A DNA stretch of 64,000 nucleotides, taken from assembly GCA_964019655.1 (NCBI GenBank), contig CAXHTR010000007.1, positions 434,001 to 498,000 of the forward strand, given 5' to 3'. Positions 19,456 to 27,898 of this stretch are shown piece by piece (the stretch's first letter is position 1; each line of letters opens with the position of its first letter). Under the pieces are notes generated by a model. The model did no database searches. It was not told the DNA's origin and saw only the letters and a list, made by a program, of their open reading frames with translations. This DNA is from Perkinsela sp. pyNocScin1 (Eukaryota; Euglenozoa; Kinetoplastea; Prokinetoplastida; Perkinselidae). Position numbers and translations under genes: made by a program.

Positions 19456-19597
19456 CAGGGTTTCAGTGATTTTTGAAAATTTAGATTCCCTTTTCCCCCT
19501 CACGTAAATTTCCAAAGGCTTATGGATTGGCATGAGATAATTTCAGAAAGGTACTTTTCCCCCAAAGGGGGAAATTTCCCCCTTTATTGAAATCCTG
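19456..19597. mobile_element. hAT-like MITE, 142 bp
   Basis: Ends are CAGGGTTTCA and TGAAATCCTG (9 of 10 complementary). They are flanked by identical GTATAGAA at 19448-19455 and 19598-19605. Internally it is AT-rich with a palindrome-like CCCCCAAAGGGGGAAATTTCCC. No coding capacity. Confidence 0.85.
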
Positions 19598-19605
19598 GTA
19601 TAGAA

Positions 19606-19807
19606 CAGGGGTTTAATCCATCAATTTCAATGAAAGTTCAAGAATTTTCCTCTTTGGCCCTCCGGGCCGAGCGTGAGAACTTCTCAAATAGGCACAAAAG
19701 TTTGATGGGGTGGATCTCATATTCCATCAATCTTCTTTTTGCCGAAAATTTTTGGGTCTTGGCCAATGCCATCAAATCAAAAAATCCATCGCTGGGCTTG
19801 AACCCTG
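19606..19807. mobile_element. Second hAT-like MITE, 202 bp, abutting the first
   Basis: It starts CAGGGGTTTAATCC right after the right-hand target copy of the previous element, and ends GGGCTTGAACCCTG. The flank after it is GTATTGAA (19808-19815), one mismatch from GTATAGAA. So both elements seem to have used the same 8-bp target. Confidence 0.7.
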
Positions 19808-19877
19808 GTATTGAAAATCTGAAAAGGTTCTTTTGCACAGAGATTAGGTCTCATCGCATAAAAACTTTGGTTATTCG

Positions 19878-20177
19878 ATGCGGTACACGAAAATTTTTCT
19901 TTTGTGTCTCCAAATAATGTATGTGTATCCGCCACTTCGAAGTGCGGTTTCATTAGAGAATACAACACGATTTCTTTCCCAGCATATGCTCTGGAGCTTT
20001 TTATGTCTATCTGCCCCCATGAAGTCAATCCTTCTAGTGAAAGAACCGAAAAGCGGATGAATTATTTTTTACTGCGATTTGAAGCTTAACAAAGTACGCG
20101 CAAGGATGGACTGCCAAGTGGAAGCGTTGACCTTTCTCATCTTTCGAATTCACTGCCCCTCTACTTTTCAGCCTTTT
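19878..20177 (+). pseudogene. Family 1 relic
   Basis: From the ATG at 19878 one frame reads a hydrophobic start, then TTRFLSQHML. A shift of one base then gives LELFMSICPHE in the next frame, matching the family SQQxLMELF segment. At about 20110-20175 a frame reads LPSGSVDLSHLSNSLPLYFSAF, a single LRR. Everything between is lost. It lies directly beside the two MITEs and ends about 100 bp before a minus-strand gene. Confidence 0.65.
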
Positions 20178-20285
20178 GAGAATCTATCGGTGTCATTTTA
20201 GCTTATTGGACAAATGGAAAGAACAAAAACCAAAATATTTCCATTTCCGAAGCGCAGAAGAACGGAAGAAAAATCCATCACATGA

Positions 20286-21026
20286 CTACTCTATAAACCC
20301 ACGATTGTCGAAGCCAACACGCACCCGCTTGTCCACCTTTTTGCCGTCGAGGCTGACGATCTTCACCTTCTTGTCCCCACTGGAGAACACGCCCCATTCG
20401 AACGACTCTGGGAGGTCGCTATTATCGACAACGACTCTCTGCAGTGGATTGCCAGCGAGGCTGAGCTGCTTGAGGCCCCGCGGGAGGCCGCTGAGCAGAA
20501 TAGTACCCTGAAGCTGATTCGTTTGGCACATCATCGAGCGAAGGTTGAGGGGAAGTGTCTGGCAGTTCACTGTCCCCATCAGCCCACACTGGATCAGCTC
20601 TAAGTCGACCAATTCTCTCGGGAGCGCGCGCGTCTCGAACTCGGCGTTGATGTACAGTCCGTTCATATCGAGGTGCACAACAGTCGGTGGGACGAATTCG
20701 ATGCGAAAGCTATTCGGAGCCTCCAGAAATTCATCTGACCAGCGGAAGCTCATCGGCGCGTTGTCGCCCCACTCGATGCGCCGGACGATTTCATTTTCAC
20801 ACGTGACGCCCATCCAAAGGCACGCATCGGAGTGTTTTGGGTCGCCGTTGTAGCGCTCAATGAGGCCGTAGACCTGGCACCAGCGCTCGTCGGCGATTTG
20901 AAGGATGCTCAGCATGTGGACCTGCTGCAGCCGCTTTTCATGTGGTGTCAGCGTTGGTTTAGAATTGGCTGCGCTTTCGTCAGAACACGTAAGAAGAAGG
21001 GCAGCGAAGAATGCGATGGTGTACAT
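20286..21026 (-). CDS. Secreted LRR protein, family 1, K-K-x-D-x-R-V tail
   Basis: 246 aa from the ATG at 21026 (MYTIAFFAALLLTCSDESA), a clear signal peptide. The frame extends to an ATG at 21161, which would bury that signal and is less likely. Cap: HSDACLWMGVTCENEIVRRIEW. About five LRRs follow (LPRELVDLELIQCGLMGTVNC; NQLQGTILL). The end is KKVKIVSLDGKKVDKRVRVGF, the tail of the genes at 34, 1066, 47286 and 48185. First gene of a short minus-strand pair. Confidence 0.9.
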   Translation of the reverse strand: MYTIAFFAALLLTCSDESAANSKPTLTPHEKRLQQVHMLSILQIADERWCQVYGLIERYNGDPKHSDACLWMGVTCENEIVRRIEWGDNAPMSFRWSDEFLEAPNSFRIEFVPPTVVHLDMNGLYINAEFETRALPRELVDLELIQCGLMGTVNCQTLPLNLRSMMCQTNQLQGTILLSGLPRGLKQLSLAGNPLQRVVVDNSDLPESFEWGVFSSGDKKVKIVSLDGKKVDKRVRVGFDNRGFIE

Positions 21027-21505
21027 TGGAGGGAAAAAGGAAAGGAGATTGATGAAAGTAAAATAGTCTGAATTTTGTCTTGAACGGGAGAGTGAAGGAG
21101 AGGAAAGTATGGGGCCGCAGAAATCAAAGCCTAAAAACTTCAGAAACTTTTGATCAAGCATTTGAATCTGATCCGAATCACTTGTATTCGCTCGGGTTTC
21201 GTTATTGACATTCGCTGCATATGTTCTGTCTCTACAAAAAGGGATTCAATTTCTTTGATATCAAACATCGTTGAAACTTTTTAGCCCAATGCCATCATCG
21301 CATCATGCTTCGTACTGAATTCAGACCCTGATCGGTATGTTCAAAAATGTAAAACCAAAAGCAAAATGCATGTATGAAGTGACTGAAAAAAAATCGAATT
21401 TTTACGAAGTTACACGCTCATTTATTGACTTACCACTAAGTTATTTCCAATATCATCCCCAGTGCGCAAAATGCGCATTCCACATGACGCATTTAAGTTC
21501 CCAGA

Positions 21506-22591
21506 TCATTCATCTCTCTTCAGAACTTCAGAAAATCCCGCGTTCGCATGCTCCACAGATAAATAATGCTGCACATGCCGTAGGTCGAGAACATCTGCGA
21601 AAGCATTCGCACTCAGACTGACGAGCCGGAGGGTTGCTGGTATGTTCTGGAAGGTAACGCTTCCTGTTAGTTCGTTTCCCGCGACGATGATCTGAGACAT
21701 CGACGGTGGTAGGGCAGTCAGATCAATGGTCCCCGTAAAATGGTTCATTGAAACGTCAAGAACATTCATCTTTCGTGGGAGGTGGGTTAGCTCGAGTGTT
21801 CCCTCTAGTTTGTTGCTGCTGACCAAGCACTGACCAACTTCAGAGGGAAGCGAATCGAGAGCGAATGAACCCTGGAGGCAATTTTCACTCAGTTGAAGAA
21901 ATTCAATTTTTGTAGGGAGTTGGGTGGTGTTCATGCTACCATTCAGCGAGTTGGATTGCAGGTTCAGTGCCTCGAGCCCCTCGGGTAGGCTCGTATATAT
22001 GAAATCCCCTGAAAAATTGTTCCTCGAGAGATTCATGCTTAGTAGACCACGTGGCAACTTCGTAAGGTCCATCGATCCGAAGAGCCCAGAATCTTGTAGA
22101 TAGAGAATTTCAAGATTCGCTGGTAAATGGACCAAACTGATCGGATGTTGTAGCTTTGACCTGCTCAAATCAAGCTGCACAAGGCTCTGAGGCAATTTCG
22201 ATGTATCAAGCTCATCCGTGATTTGGTTGACGGTAAGATTTAGATGACGAAGTTTCTCTGGAAGTGCTTCTACGCACAAACTCATTATGAGGCTTGGGCT
22301 GTATATTTTGAGAAATCCTAGCTCAGACGGGAAAAACTTGAGATGAATCGGAATTTCGCTGGTAATGTCCTCTTCCCACCAGTCGATGCGTGTCACGCTA
22401 TCATTCGAGTCACAGCTGATGTTGCTCCACTCACAGACCTCATAGTAATCTCCATTTTCATCTAGAAAAAGATCTTTGGTGTCGTCGTCACATTGCTCAA
22501 CTATGATCTCAAGGATCATCTGGTCGGTTAGAGACGATCTGTCGTAGCGACTAAGTCCGTCAATCGCTAGAAAAACCAAAGTACTGGACAT
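21506..22591 (-). CDS. Secreted LRR protein, family 1, 11 repeats
   Basis: 361 aa. MSSTLVFLAIDGLSRYD with LTDQMILEIIVEQCDD. Intact cap (ENGDYYEVCEWSNISCDSND). Eleven LRRs of 23 residues, for example RNNFSGDFIY, SNSLNGSMNT, ENCLQGSFAL, MNHFTGTIDL and GNELTGSVTF. The C-terminus ends soon after NAFADVLDLRHVQ with a short polar tail and no IVDE cap. It borders the divergent gene-free region at 22.6-24.0 kb. Confidence 0.92.
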   Translation of the reverse strand: MSSTLVFLAIDGLSRYDRSSLTDQMILEIIVEQCDDDTKDLFLDENGDYYEVCEWSNISCDSNDSVTRIDWWEEDITSEIPIHLKFFPSELGFLKIYSPSLIMSLCVEALPEKLRHLNLTVNQITDELDTSKLPQSLVQLDLSRSKLQHPISLVHLPANLEILYLQDSGLFGSMDLTKLPRGLLSMNLSRNNFSGDFIYTSLPEGLEALNLQSNSLNGSMNTTQLPTKIEFLQLSENCLQGSFALDSLPSEVGQCLVSSNKLEGTLELTHLPRKMNVLDVSMNHFTGTIDLTALPPSMSQIIVAGNELTGSVTFQNIPATLRLVSLSANAFADVLDLRHVQHYLSVEHANAGFSEVLKRDE

Positions 22592-23975
22592 AACTAGTAG
22601 ATTGTAAATTTGAGAAGTAGGTCGTGATATACTGACTCGACATGACTCTGACTTAACTCGACATGAAAAGTATCTTTATCTTAAAGGAGGACATTTACTA
22701 AGCACAGCCATGAGATTAAGACGAAGAGATACTTAGCAAAAAGATTGTAGCTGTGGTAATCCATACGTTTGGTCGAAAGCTTTTTCCCTCAGAGTAGTAG
22801 TATACGATCCAAATTCCTTATAACAAGGAATCACGCCTTTCTATAAAATTTCGGCGTTTCTACACAGGTCTGACGACGGAACAATACTATTCAAAGGCAC
22901 ACGCTGGAAGTCCAAATTTTGTTTACAAAATGCTCAGTGTTACTAGCAATCTCAGCACAATTGTATGATTCCTACGAAGTTTTGTTTTGTGCAAACTCGG
23001 TGATGAAACAGAGCTTGTCCTAAATAAGATATGTATCAGCAGTTTCATCCATAGTACGACAAGAGGAGATCATTTGGAATTTCTTATGTCATTGGACTCG
23101 AAATTCATTTTTACTTCGAAATATTGAGTCCATCTGTCCTCCATCCGTATAAGCAAGTGCTAGGTATGGATGCGTAATTGAAAGATGATAATTATCGGAT
23201 GCAACTTCAGTTGTGTATTGATCAAAAGAATTCGCTCCTTCAAGAAAAAGATTATTGAATCTTCATTCATTGAAGCCCTTGTATTTCCCTCGTGATTCTC
23301 AAGATATTCTACATTTAGTTTAATAGATCCTTAAAATATATGACAGGCTTTCTCGTCGCTTTATTCGATTCACACCCCAAGGGGTGTGAGGGGACCTAAA
23401 TTTCACACCCCTTAAATTTCAATGTGGAAGCTTGCCGTCCCGTCCCCAAAATCTCACCCCAAATAAGAAGGCCTGATATACAATCACCCCGATCCGATGT
23501 ATTTTCCCTATTTTAAAGTAATGGAATTAGAATTATTTGGATTGGATTGGAATTGGATTTGAGGAAGTGTTTTAATAATAAACTGTGAATCTGAGATTTT
23601 ACTGAGAAGCTTTGGCAGGAAAATTACTTTAAGCTTGGTATCAACGAGAAGCTCTTCATCAAATCTCCGGATACAACCTGCCAGGTTTTAACTATGAAAG
23701 ATTCGAGGTTGCTCATGGAAAATTTTTGCTTCAGGCAATGTTGTGGTAATAAATTTCACAGTCATGGATGCTATTCTGACACCCTTTGACATCGCCTACG
23801 TGCTCCTTGCTTGTAATCTTGAAGTGGAGAATAAAGCTTTTGTTAAAAGACTTAGAAATTTTCGTGTGGTATGACCAAAGAATTTCATCATAGATTCTCC
23901 AAAGAATGGTGACGGACTATTTCCTGATCTTCGTATCACTAACTATTCGTTCATCTCAATTTTCATTAGTAATAC
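22592..23975. other. Divergent strand-switch region, gene-free
   Basis: 1384 bp between a minus-strand and a plus-strand gene, the longest gene-free stretch here. No tRNA, rRNA or coding relic recognised. It contains the repeat-like segment at 23371-23462. In kinetoplastids such divergent regions are usual transcription start sites; that role is inferred from layout alone. Confidence 0.6.
23371..23462. repeat. Segment resembling the interior of the 13205 hAT element
   Basis: CACCCCAAGGGGTGTGA, then TAAATTT and CACACCC, resembles CGTCCCGAAGGGGCGTGA, then CAAATTT and CCACACCC at 13850-13890. TTGCCGTCCCGTCCCC also recurs in related form. Likely a relic of the same or a related element. Boundaries are not visible. 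Confidence 0.4.
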
Positions 23976-24911
23976 ATGCAGCCATCATCGCTCCTCTTCG
24001 TGTCAGACCGATCCATGGGAAGCATCAATCTCAGTGCACTATCAGATCAGACCCTCATGGAGCTCTTTGTTGAAGAACTCGATGATGCATCGAAGGAACA
24101 GTTCAAGCTATCAAACGGTGATTACCTCCTCGCCTGCGACTGGAAAGGAGTAAAATGTATAAAAAACCGTGTTTCAGAGATATTTTTCAACATACATGAT
24201 AAGTATGCGATGAAGCCAATGCATGGTACTCTTTCTTTCTCTGCACTACCGCGAAGCATCAAATCTTGTGAAATTCGAATGATAGGCTATCCGTTTTACG
24301 GTTCAATCGATACAACCACACTCCCTGCAATGCTTTTGAATTTCAGCGTACGAGAAAATTTTCTTACAGGTTATTTCGAGCTACGCCATCTTCCACCACA
24401 GCTCAAAAAGCTAAATATCAACGAGAACGAATTTACGGGGAGTTGCTACTTATCCGCTTTGCCAAGTGAGCTCGAGGAAATACACGGAACGCGGAATAAA
24501 TTTCACGGCAGCATTGAGCTCGATAAGCTTCCACGAACACTACGAGTCCTCAACTTCTGTGGAAATTCTCTGCAAGGTTCCCTCGATTTAACAAAGTTAC
24601 CAAGCAGAATGAAAGCTATCTATTTAAATGATAACAATCTTTGCGGGGAAGTCTTCTTCGACAAACTACCAAGAAGTATATCTGAGCTTCAGCTCCGAAA
24701 GAATAAGCTGTTCGGCTCGATTCGCTTTAGCGACCCTCCCGGAAGCCTCGAGAGCGTTTGCCTCGTAGACAACAATTTTTCAGGGACTGCTATCATACCC
24801 TCGCACTTTCGGAACAATTTTGAGCTCTATGGTAACAAGGTTTCCGCGCTCGCTGAAAAGCACGCATTCACTGATCGCCTTACAGTGTACGAATGGCTTA
24901 AGTGCGTGTGA
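23976..24911 (+). CDS. Secreted LRR protein, family 1, 8 repeats
   Basis: 311 aa. MQPSSLLFVSDRSMGSINLSALSDQTLMELFVEEL; the GRFD signature is altered to GSIN. Cap intact (CDWKGVKCIKNRVSEIFF). Eight LRRs (ENEFTGSCYL, GNSLQGSLDL, DNNLCGEVFF, DNNFSGTAII). The tail GNKVSALAEKHAF occupies the place of the GNxVxxVVDExG cap but has lost the VVDE core. First plus-strand gene after the divergent region. Confidence 0.9.
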   Translation: MQPSSLLFVSDRSMGSINLSALSDQTLMELFVEELDDASKEQFKLSNGDYLLACDWKGVKCIKNRVSEIFFNIHDKYAMKPMHGTLSFSALPRSIKSCEIRMIGYPFYGSIDTTTLPAMLLNFSVRENFLTGYFELRHLPPQLKKLNINENEFTGSCYLSALPSELEEIHGTRNKFHGSIELDKLPRTLRVLNFCGNSLQGSLDLTKLPSRMKAIYLNDNNLCGEVFFDKLPRSISELQLRKNKLFGSIRFSDPPGSLESVCLVDNNFSGTAIIPSHFRNNFELYGNKVSALAEKHAFTDRLTVYEWLKCV

Positions 24912-25004
24912 TCTGTCGAGCATCAGAAGGCCTTGAAAGCAAAAACGTAAAGAGCATAGAAATCAAAATTATATAATGGATAATCACGGTATGTATGTAT
25001 AAGC

Positions 25005-25180
25005 CAGGGGTCGGCAAAGTGTGGGACGCGTCCCCGTTCCGGGGACGCGCCCGCACGGCAAAAATTTCGGCCCCCCAAAAAATCCAGCTCGTCTGCGGGG
25101 ACGCGGACCGGGAAACCTGGATTTTTTGGGGGGTCGTGGGGACGCGGGGGTATGGCCAAAAAAAAGTTTGCCGACCCCTG
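25005..25180. mobile_element. hAT MITE, 176 bp, G+C-rich
   Basis: Ends are CAGGGGTCGGCAAA and TTTGCCGACCCCTG, a perfect 14-bp terminal inverted repeat of classic hAT type. Flanked by identical GTATAAGC at 24997-25004 and 25181-25188. The interior is G+C-rich with GGGGACGCG repeated in several places and inverted CCCCCC/GGGGGG runs around AAAAAATCCAG. No coding capacity. Confidence 0.95.
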
Positions 25181-25233
25181 GTATAAGCAGATGTTGGATA
25201 TTCCTATGTTTAAGCACAAAGTATTATACCCTA

Positions 25234-25275
25234 TACCCTAAGGAATGCTATTCATACCCTATGGAATGCTATCTT
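25234..25275. repeat. 21-bp tandem duplication
   Basis: Two copies of TACCCTAAGGAATGCTATTC-like sequence; the second has TACCCTATGGAATGCTATC. Short local duplication, role unknown. Confidence 0.75.
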
Positions 25276-25759
25276 TCAATAAATCTTTTATCTGCGGAAA
25301 ATTTATGAATATACAGTCGTGGTGGCTCCATGACTCATGGGCATACTTCATGATGGTTTCATACCCCCTCTCACGAAGAATAATCGGACGTAGTGCGTAC
25401 AATGCCCAAAATCCGAACGATCGCTACTGGAAAGCCTGGTCTACAGGAAAATAATCTTATGCGAGAATATCTTGCAGCACATGAAATGAATCTCATAGTA
25501 CCTGAGCACTCATTTATTTCACGCCTGAACGTGGAGAACGGTTCACTTTAGAAACTAGACAGATTCAGTCTACTGCCGGTTAAAAAGCATAAAAAACAAA
25601 ACATTTCAATTCCATGATCATAGTTATTTTGCGAGACTCTACGGCAGAGTTTCTGTAAATCACGCTTTAATGCGCTTTTCAACATCTATACTTCTCAGAT
25701 GGCAATGCGATACATGAAGCTAGACCTATAGACAGCACATTGCTTGCGCTTCCAAAAAT

Positions 25760-26680
25760 ATGCCAATATCTAGTTTATTGGTCACTCTTATTGTAAATTT
25801 CTTGATGCTCCACCTCCCCCTGCTGTGCCTTGCTGACGTTGACAGCGCCCTCGCTCGGCCGGACAAAAGTAGCCTCTCCGAGGCGACCCTCCTCGAGCTC
25901 ATGGCAGCGAATTTCAACACGCCAAGGCATATTTTCGAAACGAAAATACACCCCGACAAGCCCGAGTGGTGCTCTTGGGTGGGTATTCAGTGCTTCCAGG
26001 ATGGCACTGTCCGCGCGATCTGCTGGAACAACTGGACACTCATCAACGGCGGAACAGTAGACTTACGGTGGATCCCGCTCGAATGCAGAAACGCGACAAT
26101 CAAGAACTCTGCGCTTGAAGGCACACTCGATACGCATGACCTTCCCGAGCATCTGCTGTACTTTGACGTCCAAGACAATAAGATGTCAGGCCCCGTCGAC
26201 TGCGCTGGGTTCCCGCCAGAGATACTCGAGATCCGACTCTTCAAGAATCAATTCTCGGGGAGTCTATGCCTCGAGGCGCTCCCAGCCAGCACACGCGCAT
26301 TCTCCGCCTACTCCAACAAATTCGAGGGGAAAATCAACCTGACAGCGCTGCCACCGCTGATGCGTTACCTGAGTCTTGCACACAATGCACTCGAAGGCGA
26401 AATATCGCTCGAGAACCTTCCCGAGGGGCTGTTGGACCTCAAGCTGGAGCACAACTTCCTGTGCGGCTCGCTGAACCTGAAAGACCTCCCGATGAAGGCG
26501 CAGCGTGTGAATTTTTCTTCCAATGCATTTTTAGGGGAAGTCGATCTTTCCGAGGCCCCAGACACGCTGTCCTACTTGGGCCTGGCCAACAATCAGATCT
26601 GCGGGACTGTGCTTGTTCCGTGGCGGCTCAAAAAATTAGTAAATATGAGCGAGAACCCCGTGACTGTAGTGATGCAATGA
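25760..26680 (+). CDS. Secreted LRR protein, family 1, 8 repeats
   Basis: 306 aa. The first ATG gives a longer hydrophobic N-terminus (~25 residues ending CLAD). The ATG at 25805 gives MLHLPLLCLAD, the family's usual short form; both are plausible. ARPDKSSLSEATLLELMAANF replaces the GRFD/SDQ block. Cap intact (WCSWVGIQCFQDGTVRAICW). Eight LRRs (NKMSGPVDC, NQFSGSLCL, HNALEGEISL, NNQICGTVLV). The tail is NMSENPVTVVMQ, a variant of the PxLxVI ending. Confidence 0.9.
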   Translation: MPISSLLVTLIVNFLMLHLPLLCLADVDSALARPDKSSLSEATLLELMAANFNTPRHIFETKIHPDKPEWCSWVGIQCFQDGTVRAICWNNWTLINGGTVDLRWIPLECRNATIKNSALEGTLDTHDLPEHLLYFDVQDNKMSGPVDCAGFPPEILEIRLFKNQFSGSLCLEALPASTRAFSAYSNKFEGKINLTALPPLMRYLSLAHNALEGEISLENLPEGLLDLKLEHNFLCGSLNLKDLPMKAQRVNFSSNAFLGEVDLSEAPDTLSYLGLANNQICGTVLVPWRLKKLVNMSENPVTVVMQ

Positions 26681-26771
26681 ATGAACGAAGAATAGTAGAA
26701 AAGAAATAATCTGATAGAGGAAAAGAACCAAATGGGTCTGAAGTGATTTATATCCTTTCCTCTTATAAGAA

Positions 26772-27494
26772 ATGTACTCCTTCATCACTGAAATGCTTCC
26801 CTTCATTTGCACAGCAGACACTTGTCTCGGCCGCGTCGACGCATCATCGCTCTCTGACCAGACACGAATGGAACTTTTTATCAGTTGGTATCACCCAGCC
26901 AAAATGCGCAGATTTCAAGACGATAGCGCTGCTTTTCTCGACGTGTGCGACTGGGACTACGTCGGGTGCACTGCGGATGGTGTGGTGATCACAGTTGATT
27001 GGCCGCGCCAGTTTCAGTGTGCAGAGGTCTCGCTCGATCTGCTGCCGGCACAATTGCTTGAGTTTGATATTCAGCAGTGCGAGACAGCTGGAACGCTACC
27101 TGTGGAAAAATTACCTTTCACGATGGAATCTTTTGAAATTGGTGCGAATCGCTTCTACGGGGGAATCGACTTGACTGTATTACCACCAAATATCCAAGAC
27201 TTTGGGGCTTCGTGCAATTTTTTTACTGGCAGTATTCGGCTGGACCGGCTCCCGCAGAGCCTCACGCACCTCGACCTCAGCTACAACGCTTTTGAGGGGA
27301 CAATAAGTCTGATAAAACTTCCTGAGCGGATGCTCGAGCTTCGACTCGAGAACAATGGTCTGACAGGAGAGCTGTATTTCGGGAACTTGCCGAAGACGAT
27401 GCTGGTAGTGGTGCTCGATGCGAATGATTTTGCTCCAGTTTTAGGTGGAAACGTGCCGGACTTTGTGAGTTTGGATGATGGCCTACTTCAGTAA
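26772..27494 (+). CDS. Secreted LRR protein, family 1, 6 repeats
   Basis: 240 aa. MYSFITEMLPFICTADTCLGRVDASSLSDQTRMELF; an ATG at 26793 would give MLPFICTAD. Cap intact (FLDVCDWDYVGCTADGVVITVDW). Six LRRs (ANRFYGGIDL, YNAFEGTISL, ENNGLTGELYF). It ends shortly after DANDFAPVLGG with no recognised cap, so it is one of the shorter canonical members. It lies about 90 bases after the previous gene. Confidence 0.9.
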   Translation: MYSFITEMLPFICTADTCLGRVDASSLSDQTRMELFISWYHPAKMRRFQDDSAAFLDVCDWDYVGCTADGVVITVDWPRQFQCAEVSLDLLPAQLLEFDIQQCETAGTLPVEKLPFTMESFEIGANRFYGGIDLTVLPPNIQDFGASCNFFTGSIRLDRLPQSLTHLDLSYNAFEGTISLIKLPERMLELRLENNGLTGELYFGNLPKTMLVVVLDANDFAPVLGGNVPDFVSLDDGLLQ

Positions 27495-27898
27495 TAATTC
27501 GGAGATTTTGATGGGCATATCTAGGAATAATTTAGTATTGATACGCACAATTGAGCCGAAAAAGATGCAAAGAGGTGAAATTTTATACAATCGGTTGAAT
27601 ATAGGAAATCTACTCGATATTTCACGTATCACGTTTGGATTCCATTCTATCGAGCACTTTGCGCAGCATCAGAATATGCGAATTCGCCGAAGCTTCCTAA
27701 ATATACCTCACATTGTCCTCTGATGTCTTACCAGATGTGCATTGATTCAAGACATCAAAAAACTGTACACGCACTATACAAGGCACTCGTAAGCACTATT
27801 TTTCGAATGTATCGAAGCTTTTTTTCGTTTTGCATATCTTTTTCAGTCACTTATTTATCAGTAAACTTTCCCACTCTTCCGCAACAAAATAAAAGTCA
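27495..27898. other. Intergenic, no gene seen
   Basis: 404 bp without recognisable relic. The end is CT-rich, then A-rich, directly before the ATG at 27899. Confidence 0.6.

Larger units (their letters stand above)
19277..19877. other. Convergent spacer carrying two abutting MITEs
   Basis: Between plus-strand and minus-strand gene blocks. It holds the elements at 19456-19597 and 19606-19807; the rest shows nothing recognisable. A family 1 relic follows at 19878. Confidence 0.7.
24912..25759. other. Intergenic with a MITE and a small tandem repeat
   Basis: 848 bp. It contains the MITE at 25005-25180 and a two-copy 21-bp repeat at 25234-25275; otherwise nothing recognised. Confidence 0.7.

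Noticed and set aside
22592-23975. tRNA, rRNA or spliced-leader genes in the large gene-free region
   Set aside because: No T-loop/B-box, no spliced-leader-like exon and no rRNA signature found by eye.
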